Source of the DNA: CAZAFM01 sp964484395
GTDB taxonomy: Bacteria; Campylobacterota; Campylobacteria; Campylobacterales; CAZAFM01
Length of the DNA: 40,324 nucleotides
NCBI GenBank assembly: GCA_964484395.1
Contig: CAZAFM010000005.1
Span: 1 to 40,324, forward strand
Direction of reading: 5' to 3'
Part shown: positions 1 to 7,968 of the stretch, piece after piece
Numbering within the stretch: position 1 is the first letter of the stretch
How the letters are laid out: every line of letters starts with the position of its first letter
Translations under genes and position numbers: made by a program
Notes under the pieces: generated by a model
Seen by the model: the letters and a program-made list of their open reading frames with translations, nothing else
The model's database searches: none
Told to the model about the DNA's origin: nothing

Positions 1-604
1 ACAAACTTCACTACTAGCACTAAATGCCACAATAGAGGCAGCAAGAGCAGGGGAGCATGGAAAAGGTTTTGCAGTCGTAGCTGATGAGGTAAGAAAACTA
101 TCTGAAAAAACAGATAAAAGTACAACAGAAATATCAACTATCATACAGGTACTGAAGCAAAACAGTAACCATACAACAGATAGTGTAGAGAGGGTAACAA
201 ATGTTATAGAGGATAACACCTCCAAGCTTGATACCTTTGAGCATCAGTTTAGAGATATGCACTCAAGGTCAGAGGATATAAACAACAATAATTCTAAAAC
301 CTCAACAATGCTCTTTATACTCCTAGCTAAGATTGATCATATGATATTCAAATCAGGAATCTACAAAGGAATATTTGCCAAAAATATAGAAAGTGTCGTA
401 GATAGCGCAAACTGCCGCTTTGGTAAATGGTTTAGCAAGAACTCTCATATACTAGAAAACAAAGATAGAGTAAAAGTAGAGCACGACCAAGTTCATGATG
501 CTGCTATTCAAATAAGCCGAGACTTAGGAGATAACAAAAAAGTACAAAACGACCTAGTCAAAATGGAAAATGCATCTAAAGAACTCTTTGAGATACTAAA
601 GTAG
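1..604 (+). CDS. Methyl-accepting chemotaxis protein with CZB domain, 5' end missing
   Basis: Reading from base 2 without a stop gives the last 200 residues of a chemoreceptor; the sensor and membrane part lies outside the window. The first residues are the highly conserved hairpin tip of the cytoplasmic signalling domain (ALNATIEAARAGEHGKGFAV, then VADEVRKLSE), which contacts CheA and CheW. After the descending coiled coil comes a C-terminal chemoreceptor zinc-binding (CZB) domain: a His in AKIDH, Cys in NCRFGKWF, and later His in EHDQVHD, matching the 3-His/1-Cys zinc site of that family. CZB receptors are often soluble or respond to oxidants, HOCl or zinc; which applies here cannot be seen. 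The gene ends 4 bases before the 3' end of the convergent sulfotransferase gene, with no clear terminator between them. Confidence 0.93.
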   Translation, partial: QTSLLALNATIEAARAGEHGKGFAVVADEVRKLSEKTDKSTTEISTIIQVLKQNSNHTTDSVERVTNVIEDNTSKLDTFEHQFRDMHSRSEDINNNNSKTSTMLFILLAKIDHMIFKSGIYKGIFAKNIESVVDSANCRFGKWFSKNSHILENKDRVKVEHDQVHDAAIQISRDLGDNKKVQNDLVKMENASKELFEILK

Positions 605-608
605 AGAG

Positions 609-1331
609 CTACTCTAGTTTCTCTCTGGCGTTTGAATAGGAGATATAGGGCTTAAAAAACTCACAATCTTCCTTGTTCAAGATAGTTTTCCAGCCACCAC
701 TTCTTCCACTTCCTGGATTTATTACATTTGTTTGCTTATCAGGTCTTATTATTCTTTTAGGTGTTATATCTATGAACTTAGAGAGGCGCACTACAGTAGC
801 CTCAAAGTCATCTACTAAATTCTCATAAGATAGTGCAAATACTCCTTTGTTGTTGTTAGCAATCTCTAGCCACGGCTCCACATGCTCTTTCCATCTTGTG
901 AGCATATTTTCACTTTGATGCTTTTGATAGCGCATCATCCGCCCTCTAGGAGCTGAGCGTATAAACTCTGATATGCTCAAGCCCTTTGGTCCTTCATCGG
1001 ACTCTATTTTTTCTATTAGCTTTTGGTTGCTAATGAGCACATCTCTAGGGTCACGATATATATAAAACACATAAAACTGCTCTATTACATACTCTATAAT
1101 GGGCTCTATGAAGCCATAGTGATGGTGAGATTTTAGGATGTTTTTTATAGGCTGGTTATGAGCTTTTTTGAGGTAGGCTAGTAGAGCTTTTGGGTTATGA
1201 AAGTCAATTCCTAGTTCGAAGTCTAGGTTCCACCATGGCTTTGATATGTATCCAAAGTTTAAAGCGATAGTATTCATCAAGAAGTGATTTCCAGATCGTT
1301 CATGCCCAAATACAGCTACTTTTTTAGCCAC
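609..1331 (-). CDS. Sulfotransferase-domain protein
   Basis: A 240-residue protein of the PAPS-dependent sulfotransferase fold, which moves a sulfate group from PAPS to a hydroxyl or amine of a sugar, lipid or protein. Visible motifs: the 5'-phosphosulfate loop near residues 8-20 (GHERSGNHFLMN), the 3'-phosphate site at about 88-101 (FYIYRDPRDVLISN), and a C-terminal GSGRSGGWK segment near 207-215 that fits the PAPS-binding loop of the family. The acceptor cannot be predicted. The start is a GTG that overlaps the 3' end of the upstream glycosyltransferase-like ORF by 16 bases, with a GGAG ribosome site in that ORF, so translation is probably coupled. Placement after a TPR/glycosyltransferase gene suggests sulfation of a surface glycan or glycoprotein (inference). 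Confidence 0.82.
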   Translation of the reverse strand: MAKKVAVFGHERSGNHFLMNTIALNFGYISKPWWNLDFELGIDFHNPKALLAYLKKAHNQPIKNILKSHHHYGFIEPIIEYVIEQFYVFYIYRDPRDVLISNQKLIEKIESDEGPKGLSISEFIRSAPRGRMMRYQKHQSENMLTRWKEHVEPWLEIANNNKGVFALSYENLVDDFEATVVRLSKFIDITPKRIIRPDKQTNVINPGSGRSGGWKTILNKEDCEFFKPYISYSNAREKLE

Positions 1332-2062
1332 AACTCTAACTCCTTTTTTACTTCACCTATCACACTATCCCACCTACCTTTACACTCTTGCCTAAAAAGT
1401 CTTAGTGTAGGATACCAGAAGGTTTTTTCACCAGATCTTCCCCATCTCCAATCTGGGTTACTTGGGAGTAGTACCCATGTTTTTATACCTAGAGCACCTC
1501 CTAGATGTGCTACGGAGGTATCTGAGGTTATGAGTATATCTGCACTTTTTAGTAGAGCTGCACTATCTCTGAAGTCCTCTATGTTTTGAGCATAGTCTGT
1601 GATACTATCATAGTAGCTACACTGTTTTAGTAGCTCCCTATCCTCTCCTAGTTGCAGAGATACCACCTCAGTATTATCAAAATCTACCAAAAACTTAAAC
1701 TGCTCAGGCTCTATAAATCTCTCCTTGTGAGCCTTATGCGTTGGACTCCCACCAAAGGCAAATACTATGAGATTCTGCTCTTTTTTTTGATATGGCTCTT
1801 TTGTTGTACTTAGATATGGAAAGTTTGTTTTATACTTTTGTGGCTCTATACCTAGGGCATAGGGTATGCTTAGAAGTGCTAAATGTACATCATACTCTAC
1901 TCTCTCATTTTCACTTATGATACTATCAGCAACTTTTGAGTCTTCAAAAAGAGATTTTAGGGCATCTCTTACTCTAGGCACTACTGTAGCTCCTCTTTGT
2001 CTCAAAGCATCTAAGTATCTTACAAACTGCAGTGCATCACCATAGCCTTGTTCACCATACAC
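1316..2062 (-). CDS. Glycosyltransferase-like C-terminal half of a TPR glycosyltransferase, split by an in-frame TGA
   Basis: The 248 residues look like the glycosyltransferase B-fold (heptosyltransferase/GT9-like) domain usually joined behind TPR repeats. The opening VYGEQGYGDALQFVRYL is the start of that domain, and near the end SDTSVAHLGGALGIKTWVLL is the nucleotide-sugar binding region. Upstream, the reading frame continues without shift through 11 codons (GEEREGKKVLV preceded by TGA at 2093-2095) into the TPR ORF. It is therefore best read as the 3' half of a single gene interrupted by one stop codon. If translated separately it could start at GTG 2062, where AAAGG lies about five bases upstream, but it would then lack the first strand of the fold. 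Whether it is functional is uncertain. Confidence 0.75.
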   Translation of the reverse strand: MYGEQGYGDALQFVRYLDALRQRGATVVPRVRDALKSLFEDSKVADSIISENERVEYDVHLALLSIPYALGIEPQKYKTNFPYLSTTKEPYQKKEQNLIVFAFGGSPTHKAHKERFIEPEQFKFLVDFDNTEVVSLQLGEDRELLKQCSYYDSITDYAQNIEDFRDSAALLKSADILITSDTSVAHLGGALGIKTWVLLPSNPDWRWGRSGEKTFWYPTLRLFRQECKGRWDSVIGEVKKELELWLKK

Positions 2063-2092
2063 TAGAACCTTTTTTCCTTCTCGCTCCTCACC

Positions 2093-3163
2093 TCACTTGT
2101 AGTCATATCCTCTTTTTAACCCTATCTGCTTAGATGCTAACTCCTTCATTCTAAGCCTAGCCTCATAGTGCTTTAGTCCATCTTTATAGTTTCCTAGTGA
2201 CATAAGTATAATTCCTAGGTCTAGGTTGCCATTTATATGGTTTGGTTTTAGGCTTAGGGCTTTTTTGTAGTATTTGAGTGCCCACTTAGGTTTGTTTGTC
2301 TCTTTTAGAGTGGCTCCTATATTACTATATGCATCTGCATGGTTTGGGTTTATCTTGATGGCTTCTCTTAGGTTTTTGACTGCACTGTTGAAATTTTTTG
2401 TTGTTTTGTATAGCACTCCTATATTATTTCTAGCTGCCGCATCTTTTGGGTTTATATCTAGAGCTTTTTTATATAGTTTCTCTGCTTCATCATACTTTTG
2501 AAGCTCCTTTTTTATCACTCCTAGATTGACTAAAGCTTGAGTAGAGGAGGGCTCTATCTCTAGAGCTCTTTGATAGATTAGTTCAGCATTTTTGTAGTTT
2601 GATAGAGTGTAGAAGAGGTTGCCTAATTCTATCCATAATAAGAGAGAGTTTGTGATTTTTATGCCATCTTCTAGGGTTTTTATAGCTTGGTTTGTATCTG
2701 AATTTTTTATATATACAAGACTTAAATCACTATATAGCTTTGGGTCATTAATGTGAGCTTGTATACCTTTTCTAAGAGCTTTTGTGGCTTTTTGTATCTC
2801 GCCTCTGCTTACAAATATATCAGCAAGTGACCTAAACAGAGCAGGAGTGCTGCCAAATTCAAAAGCAGCATTTACTACTTTAAGAGCTTCATCTACTCTA
2901 CCTATACTTTTTAATGCAACACTTAGTAGAGTATATATCTCAAGAGACTTGTACTTTTGTGAAGCAATTCTTAGGGCTATTACTGAGATATAAAAAAGCC
3001 TTTTTTGTATGAAGTTTTTTGTTATTTTTGTAACTACTTCTTCATCTAGTAGGTTTGAGAGTAGTGATATTTGAAAAAGCTCAAGTGCTTGAGTATTCAT
3101 ACTCTTAGATACCAAAAACTCTATCTGAGATTCTATAGCTCTACTCTGGGAGGAGTTATCCAT
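2093..3163 (-). CDS. TPR repeat protein, N-terminal half of the interrupted TPR glycosyltransferase
   Basis: A 356-residue protein made mostly of tetratricopeptide repeats. From about residue 70 to 340 there are successive 34-residue units with the spacing seen in NIGVLYKTTKNFNSAVKNL and NIGATLKETNKPKWALKYY. Such repeats form a superhelix that binds proteins or peptides. The final LGNYKDGLKHYEARLRM resembles the linker that precedes the glycosyltransferase domain in TPR-GT proteins, and the ORF stops exactly there with TGA (2093-2095); the downstream ORF resumes in the same frame. The intact protein would be about 616 residues. The start ATG at 3163 lies 75 bases from the divergent ABC transporter gene, so promoters for both probably lie in 3164-3238. 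Confidence 0.82.
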   Translation of the reverse strand: MDNSSQSRAIESQIEFLVSKSMNTQALELFQISLLSNLLDEEVVTKITKNFIQKRLFYISVIALRIASQKYKSLEIYTLLSVALKSIGRVDEALKVVNAAFEFGSTPALFRSLADIFVSRGEIQKATKALRKGIQAHINDPKLYSDLSLVYIKNSDTNQAIKTLEDGIKITNSLLLWIELGNLFYTLSNYKNAELIYQRALEIEPSSTQALVNLGVIKKELQKYDEAEKLYKKALDINPKDAAARNNIGVLYKTTKNFNSAVKNLREAIKINPNHADAYSNIGATLKETNKPKWALKYYKKALSLKPNHINGNLDLGIILMSLGNYKDGLKHYEARLRMKELASKQIGLKRGYDYK

Positions 3164-3202
3164 ATATAACCTACTTTTTACCTATTATAACAAAACTTCT
3201 GC

Positions 3203-3208
3203 TAAAAT
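3203..3208 (+). promoter_or_regulatory. Possible -10 element for the type I secretion operon
   Basis: TAAAAT lies 30 bases before the ABC transporter ATG, in the 75-base gap between divergent genes. Campylobacterota sigma-70 promoters depend mainly on the -10 box, and no -35 is obvious. A ribosome site (AGAGG) lies at 3233-3237. Weak evidence, from pattern only. Confidence 0.3.
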
Positions 3209-3238
3209 CTACAAATATCCAAAATTCTTGAAAGAGGT

Positions 3239-5320
3239 ATGATGGCAGAAAAACATCTCCTTAAGTCTTTTCATTATATCGTCTCTAAATACTTCGGAGA
3301 TATATCAGTTGATATACTAGAAAAACTCTTACCAGAAACTGATAAAGGTATAGATACTCAGTCTATAATGCTTCTTAGTGAAAATTTCGGATTAGAGGTA
3401 GAGCAGGCTGTTTTAGACATAGAAGATATAGAGAGTGCAAATATGCCATGTATTCTCATATATGAGGGCAGAAGCTATGTTCTGCTTGAGTTAGATGCTA
3501 CTAAAGCTGTAGTTTATGACCCAAAATATGATGAAAAAAAACAGATAGATAAAAGTTTTTTAAACCACACTCACCCAGAAGTGCTTTTTTTTGAAAAAAT
3601 AGAGAGCTCTTCAGAGATATTAGAGAGTACGCACAAGACAAAGGAGTGGTTTTGGGGGTATTTTAAAGATGAGTGGCAAGCATTTGCAGAAGTGGGAGTG
3701 TTGACACTTTTTATAAATTTTTTTGTTCTAGCTGTGCCTTTGTATGTAATGAATGTTTATGATAGAGTTATACCAAACTTCGCAGTAGAAACACTCGCTG
3801 TACTTGCTTTTGGGGTGATTTTGCTACTTGTTTTTGATCTACTTTTTAAAAGTGCTAGAGTCTATATAGTTGAGAGTATAGGAAAAAAAATATCCTCAAA
3901 ACTAGAAGAGCAACTTATGCATAAAACTCTAACCCTAGAGCCCACAAATGATAGTCTTTTAGCAGGAAGTAAAGCAAATCTTTTTAAAGAGATAGGGCAG
4001 ATTAGTGACTTTTTTGCTTCTAAAACCATTCTTCATATACTTGATTTTCCATTTTTTGTAATTATTATAGGGGTTATTTGGATTATCTCTCCATTAGCAG
4101 CCATAGTGGCTATTATTGGTGCCATTGTTATTTTTGCAATTAACTTTTTTATGCACTATCCAATCTCTAAAATATCACAAAAAATGTATGAAAAAGGTCA
4201 GACCAAGCAGAACTATATATTTGAAAACCTCAAAGGTGTTGAGACAATAAAGCTATCAAATGCCCTCAATAGCAGGCTCTATAAGTGGAGAAATATCCTA
4301 AACTTTTTTAGTAAATCCTCAAAAGATGTACAAATCTACAATAACCTAGCCACAAATCTCTCCTACTTTGTCCTTCAGCTTGTCACCGTTATTGTTATCA
4401 TAGTGGGTGTATATGAGATACAAGACAAAAACATAACAGTAGGTGCCCTCATAGCCATAACTATACTATCAAGTAGAGCTATGGCACCTATAGTAAACCT
4501 CTCTACTATTATTACCAAAATAAAAGACTTCTCATCCATACTAGATTCTATGGATAAGTATTGGAATCTTCCAAGTGAAGGTGTTAATAGTACAACCCTA
4601 GGAGTTGGTAGATTAAAGGGTGAGATAGAGTTTGATAGAGTTAGTTTCTCATATCCAGAGTCCAAAGTCCCTAATATAGATAGTATGAGCTTTAAGATAA
4701 AAGTAGGTGAAAAAGTAGGTATTATAGGAAAAACAGGTGCTGGAAAAAGTACTATTGCAAGACTTATAACCTCAATAGATAGACCAAGTAGTGGAAATAT
4801 CTTCATAGATAATCACAATCTTTTGACCATTCATCCATTTGAGCTAAGAGAAAACATAGGTGTGATGTCACAAGAACCATATCTGTTCGCAGGTACACTA
4901 GCAGAAAACATTGAGCTAGATAAACCTCTTGGAAAGGATAGGTTAATAAAGCTCATAAAAGATATAGGATTAGGAGATCTTCTAAAAAGAAACGAGAAAG
5001 CTGAAGCTCAGTATGTAGGTGAGAATGGTTCAAGACTCTCAGTTGGGCAAAGACACTTAGTAGCCCTTGGAAGAGCACTTATAAAAGACCCTCCAATACT
5101 TATACTAGATGAGCCAACTACGGGAATGGATGTGGGACTTGAAAAAGAGCTAATAGAGCACCTAAAACCAGTCGTAGAAGATAAAACCTTGCTTGTTATT
5201 ACTCATAGGTTTGCAGCCCTTGAGCTGGTACAAAGGGTGATTGTAGTGAATGAGGGTAGGATTGTTGCTGATGGAGAAAAAGAGAAGGTTTTAGCTATGC
5301 TAAACAAAAAGAGGACATAA
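3239..5320 (+). CDS. Type I secretion ABC transporter (HlyB/LapB-like), with catalytically dead C39-like domain
   Basis: A 693-residue fused permease/ATPase that would drive one-step export of a large protein, typically an RTX adhesin or toxin, across both membranes. Residues 1-125 resemble the C39 peptidase-like domain but I find no catalytic Cys in the usual N-terminal position, as in HlyB and LapB, where the domain binds the substrate instead of cutting it. Membrane segments lie around 150-205, 265-305 and 372-412. The ATPase has Walker A GKTGAGKST (497-505), a signature with Val in place of the first Gly (LSVGQR, 600-605), Walker B ILILDEPT (620-627) and the H-loop His656. It overlaps the next gene by one base (TAATG). 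No substrate gene and no TolC-like outer membrane partner lies in the window. Confidence 0.93.
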   Translation: MMAEKHLLKSFHYIVSKYFGDISVDILEKLLPETDKGIDTQSIMLLSENFGLEVEQAVLDIEDIESANMPCILIYEGRSYVLLELDATKAVVYDPKYDEKKQIDKSFLNHTHPEVLFFEKIESSSEILESTHKTKEWFWGYFKDEWQAFAEVGVLTLFINFFVLAVPLYVMNVYDRVIPNFAVETLAVLAFGVILLLVFDLLFKSARVYIVESIGKKISSKLEEQLMHKTLTLEPTNDSLLAGSKANLFKEIGQISDFFASKTILHILDFPFFVIIIGVIWIISPLAAIVAIIGAIVIFAINFFMHYPISKISQKMYEKGQTKQNYIFENLKGVETIKLSNALNSRLYKWRNILNFFSKSSKDVQIYNNLATNLSYFVLQLVTVIVIIVGVYEIQDKNITVGALIAITILSSRAMAPIVNLSTIITKIKDFSSILDSMDKYWNLPSEGVNSTTLGVGRLKGEIEFDRVSFSYPESKVPNIDSMSFKIKVGEKVGIIGKTGAGKSTIARLITSIDRPSSGNIFIDNHNLLTIHPFELRENIGVMSQEPYLFAGTLAENIELDKPLGKDRLIKLIKDIGLGDLLKRNEKAEAQYVGENGSRLSVGQRHLVALGRALIKDPPILILDEPTTGMDVGLEKELIEHLKPVVEDKTLLVITHRFAALELVQRVIVVNEGRIVADGEKEKVLAMLNKKRT

Positions 5321-6594
5321 TGCATATCTTAATGCCAAAAGATAGAAAGATAAACTACAGACTTGCAACTATTCCAATTATGCTATTCATAGTTGTTTTT
5401 TTTATATGGGCGTCCACTTCTGAAATAGATGAGGTAGTAAGAGGTCATGGTAAAGTCATACCAAACTCTCAAACGCAAGTACTTCAACACTTAGAAGGTG
5501 GAATTATCTCTGATATTATAGTAAGAGAGGGGGATATGGTCAAAAAGGGTGAGGTTATATATAGGTTGTCACAAGCTTTTTTTGATGCTAACTTAAGAGA
5601 AAAAGAGATAGAAACATACGCCCTTCAGGCTAAAAAAGAGAGGCTAAATACTATGCTAGATAGTAACCAGACACTGATATTTAGTGAATCTATCTTACAA
5701 AATGTACCTATAATAGCTAGAAATGAGAGAAGGATATTTGAAAGCAAGATGAGTGAGTACCTATCAAACATCAAGCAACTAGAAGATATTGCAGACCAGA
5801 AGAGATTGCGGATAGAAGAGCTTGAAAGCAAGCTAAAAAATCTAGAAATAGAGTTAAATCTTGCTAGGGAGAGTCTATCTATTACGGAGAAGTTATATAG
5901 ATCAAAAGCTACCTCAAGGCAGGAGTACCTAAGAGAGTTGTCTAAAAAACAGAATCTAGTCACAGAAACCGAAGATGTAAAAAATAAAATACCAGCTCTA
6001 AAAGAGGAGTTTTCAGAAGCTCTTCTAAAAATAGGGAGTGAAAAATCCAAACAGGAGAGTGAATTATTAAGTGAGCTAAATGAGGTTAGTATAAAACTTC
6101 AACAACTAGAGGAGACAAATAGAGCCATAAGGGATAGAAGTCTTAGAAGCTCTATAAAATCACCAGTTGATGGAATAGTCAACAAACTCTATTTTCACAC
6201 TATTGGTGGGATTATCAAGCCAGGTGATAAGGTCGCTGAGATAACACCAATAAACGACTCTTTGATGATAGAAGCAAAAATAAAGCCTTCAGATAGAGCA
6301 GATATATGGGTAGGTCAAAAAGCAAGAGTTGAAATAACAGCTTATGACTTCTCTAGATATGGTATGCTAAATGGTGATCTTGTCAACATAAGTGCAGATA
6401 CATTTACTGATGAACAAGGTCAAGTGTTTTATAATGTTTTTGTCAAAGTGGATAGAAGTAATTTTGGTAAAGACAAGCCCATAATGCCAGGAATGCTAGC
6501 AAATATCCATATATTAACTGGAAAGAAAACTGTTTTGGAGTATATATTGATTCCGATAAAAAAAGTTGCCAATAATGCATTAATTGAGAAGTAG
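5320..6594 (+). CDS. HlyD-family periplasmic adaptor of the type I secretion system
   Basis: A 424-residue membrane fusion protein linking the ABC transporter to an outer membrane channel. It has a short cytoplasmic N-terminus and one membrane segment at about 16-32. A split lipoyl/beta-barrel part follows (HGKVIPNSQTQVLQHLEGGI), then a long alpha-helical hairpin at about 90-265 rich in Glu, Leu and Lys. The second lipoyl half (SPVDGIVNKLYFHTIGGIIK) and a C-terminal barrel ending in GMLANIHILTGKKTVLEYIL complete it. These are family hallmarks of HlyD/LapC. The start overlaps the stop of the transporter gene; a second ATG four codons later (5332) is a possible alternative. The two proteins almost certainly form one complex. 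Confidence 0.92.
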   Translation: MHILMPKDRKINYRLATIPIMLFIVVFFIWASTSEIDEVVRGHGKVIPNSQTQVLQHLEGGIISDIIVREGDMVKKGEVIYRLSQAFFDANLREKEIETYALQAKKERLNTMLDSNQTLIFSESILQNVPIIARNERRIFESKMSEYLSNIKQLEDIADQKRLRIEELESKLKNLEIELNLARESLSITEKLYRSKATSRQEYLRELSKKQNLVTETEDVKNKIPALKEEFSEALLKIGSEKSKQESELLSELNEVSIKLQQLEETNRAIRDRSLRSSIKSPVDGIVNKLYFHTIGGIIKPGDKVAEITPINDSLMIEAKIKPSDRADIWVGQKARVEITAYDFSRYGMLNGDLVNISADTFTDEQGQVFYNVFVKVDRSNFGKDKPIMPGMLANIHILTGKKTVLEYILIPIKKVANNALIEK

Positions 6595-6630
6595 GTATGA
6601 TTAGTAGTTCTAAATCTGGAGAGTTTATAA

Positions 6631-7704
6631 ATGTTTAGTAATATCCTAAAAATTCAAGCCTTTTTTGAAAAGTTCAAAAAAAACAAAGGGCTCTTTTTTT
6701 CTACACTGACCACAACCTCACTTGTTGTCATATTTCTAGCTATGCTATACCTAAACACAGTTGCTACTAGAACAGCTTCTACATTTTATGAGCAAAGCAG
6801 GGTAGATGTATTGAAGTTTGTAGATGATTTGCTAATTGCAAAGTCAGAAAAAATCCTTCCCATATCTGTCCTTCTAGCAAACAATCAAGACTTAATAGAT
6901 GCTTTAAATCTCATAAATACACCTGAGGATATGATAGCAACAGATGATTTAAATACTACAGATGAAAACACAACTCTAGCTACAAAAGTAGACCCAGCAA
7001 GTATAGCTGAGGCTAAAGAGGAGGCGTTTGAGATTATTAATTCAGCAAATGACAATATAGCAGCATATAGTACAAGCGGTATAGATATAGCCCTATATAC
7101 TCAAGATGCTTCTAAGATAGCTGATGCCATAACTGGAGTGGTTGAAGATCCCCTTCCTACTTCAAGAGCTTCTGTTATAAGTGTACTTGCTACCAATGAA
7201 GCAATAGTTGGAGTAGAACAGATAGGTCAAAGTAGCGTTTTAAGAGCCATTACACCAATATTAAGTGGAGAAAACTTAGTAGGTATGATTGAGGTTAGGC
7301 AGGGTATAGAGTTTATCCAAGACTCTTTAAATGATCAAGGCTATAACTTTATCTTTGCTCTTGATCGTTTTAAGTTTCCCAATGAGTTTATCACTAACCT
7401 AAACACTGTAGAGATAAATGATAGGTATGTTACAGTTCAACAGAATATAGATCAGCAGTTTTTAGAGTATCTAAAAAATATCAACTACCAAGAACTTATG
7501 GAGGATGAGTATCTCCTTGATAGTGACTTTTTTGTAACATATAAGCTTATACAGGATGTAGAGGGTGTGGACTATGGTGTGATACTAGTGGGTGAAAATA
7601 TGGATAATCCTACAAATGTTCTTGAGGTAGTAAGTAGTGTTGCTAAAAACATCACAATAGTTGCCCTAGGGCTTGTGGTCGCACTTTTGATTCTAATGAT
7701 ATAG
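6631..7704 (+). CDS. Membrane-anchored Cache-type sensor-like protein without an output domain
   Basis: A 357-residue protein with one membrane helix at about 22-44, a large periplasmic region and a second helix at about 338-356, after which the protein ends at once. The periplasmic part resembles a double Cache domain: a long first helix (FVDDLLIAKSEKILPISVLL), and later GQSSVLRAITPILSG followed by GMIEVRQGIEFI, the pattern in which such domains bind small ligands. Normally a HAMP, kinase, GGDEF or chemoreceptor domain follows the second helix; here there is none. The bases after the stop hold further in-frame stops, so a recent single truncation is unlikely. It has a GGAG ribosome site and follows the HlyD gene by 36 bases, so it probably belongs to the secretion operon. 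Confidence 0.72.
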   Translation: MFSNILKIQAFFEKFKKNKGLFFSTLTTTSLVVIFLAMLYLNTVATRTASTFYEQSRVDVLKFVDDLLIAKSEKILPISVLLANNQDLIDALNLINTPEDMIATDDLNTTDENTTLATKVDPASIAEAKEEAFEIINSANDNIAAYSTSGIDIALYTQDASKIADAITGVVEDPLPTSRASVISVLATNEAIVGVEQIGQSSVLRAITPILSGENLVGMIEVRQGIEFIQDSLNDQGYNFIFALDRFKFPNEFITNLNTVEINDRYVTVQQNIDQQFLEYLKNINYQELMEDEYLLDSDFFVTYKLIQDVEGVDYGVILVGENMDNPTNVLEVVSSVAKNITIVALGLVVALLILMI

Positions 7705-7706
7705 GT

Positions 7707-7967
7707 ATGATGATAAGATTCTCTTTTTTTCTACTTATCATCCTTTTTTGTAGTCTCAGTGCAAATGATGATAAGGTAGAGGCTACAAGGAAGTATGTAA
7801 AAGACCTCTCCAATAAGGGAACTTCACACATGAGGAAGTCATGGGATAAAAACAACGAAATACTAGAGGGTATTCTAAAAGAGCGAAACGATTCTCAAAA
7901 GCAAAGTGGAAGAGAGTACTATAAAGAGCTTTTAAATATAGACAGCTACAAAAAAGAGCAAAAGTAG
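7707..7967 (+). CDS. Small exported protein of unknown function
   Basis: I do not recognise this 86-residue protein. It has a clear signal peptide (residues 1-19, a hydrophobic run ending at SLSAND), and the remaining 66 or so residues are very polar and probably helical, with many Lys, Glu, Asp and Asn and no Cys. It would be a small periplasmic or secreted helical protein. Its start (ATG 7707, or 7710) lies two bases after the stop of the Cache-type gene, so the two are surely co-translated. It ends one base from the 3' end of the convergent MotB-like gene. A role as a partner of the Cache protein or the secretion channel is only inference from position. Confidence 0.7.
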   Translation: MMIRFSFFLLIILFCSLSANDDKVEATRKYVKDLSNKGTSHMRKSWDKNNEILEGILKERNDSQKQSGREYYKELLNIDSYKKEQK

Positions 7968-7968
7968 C

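Noticed and set aside
1284..1589. Open frame of 101 codons on the plus strand
   Set aside because: It spans the opposite strand of the sulfotransferase start and glycosyltransferase-like end; a Ser/Pro-rich shadow frame.
2093..2095. TGA as a sense codon (Trp) genome-wide
   Set aside because: glyQ (23629), thrB (34745) and the glutaredoxin gene (24495) all end properly at TGA, so the standard bacterial code applies.
4375..4806. Open frame of 143 codons on the minus strand
   Set aside because: Antisense to the ATPase part of the type I secretion transporter; composition is a shadow of its codons.
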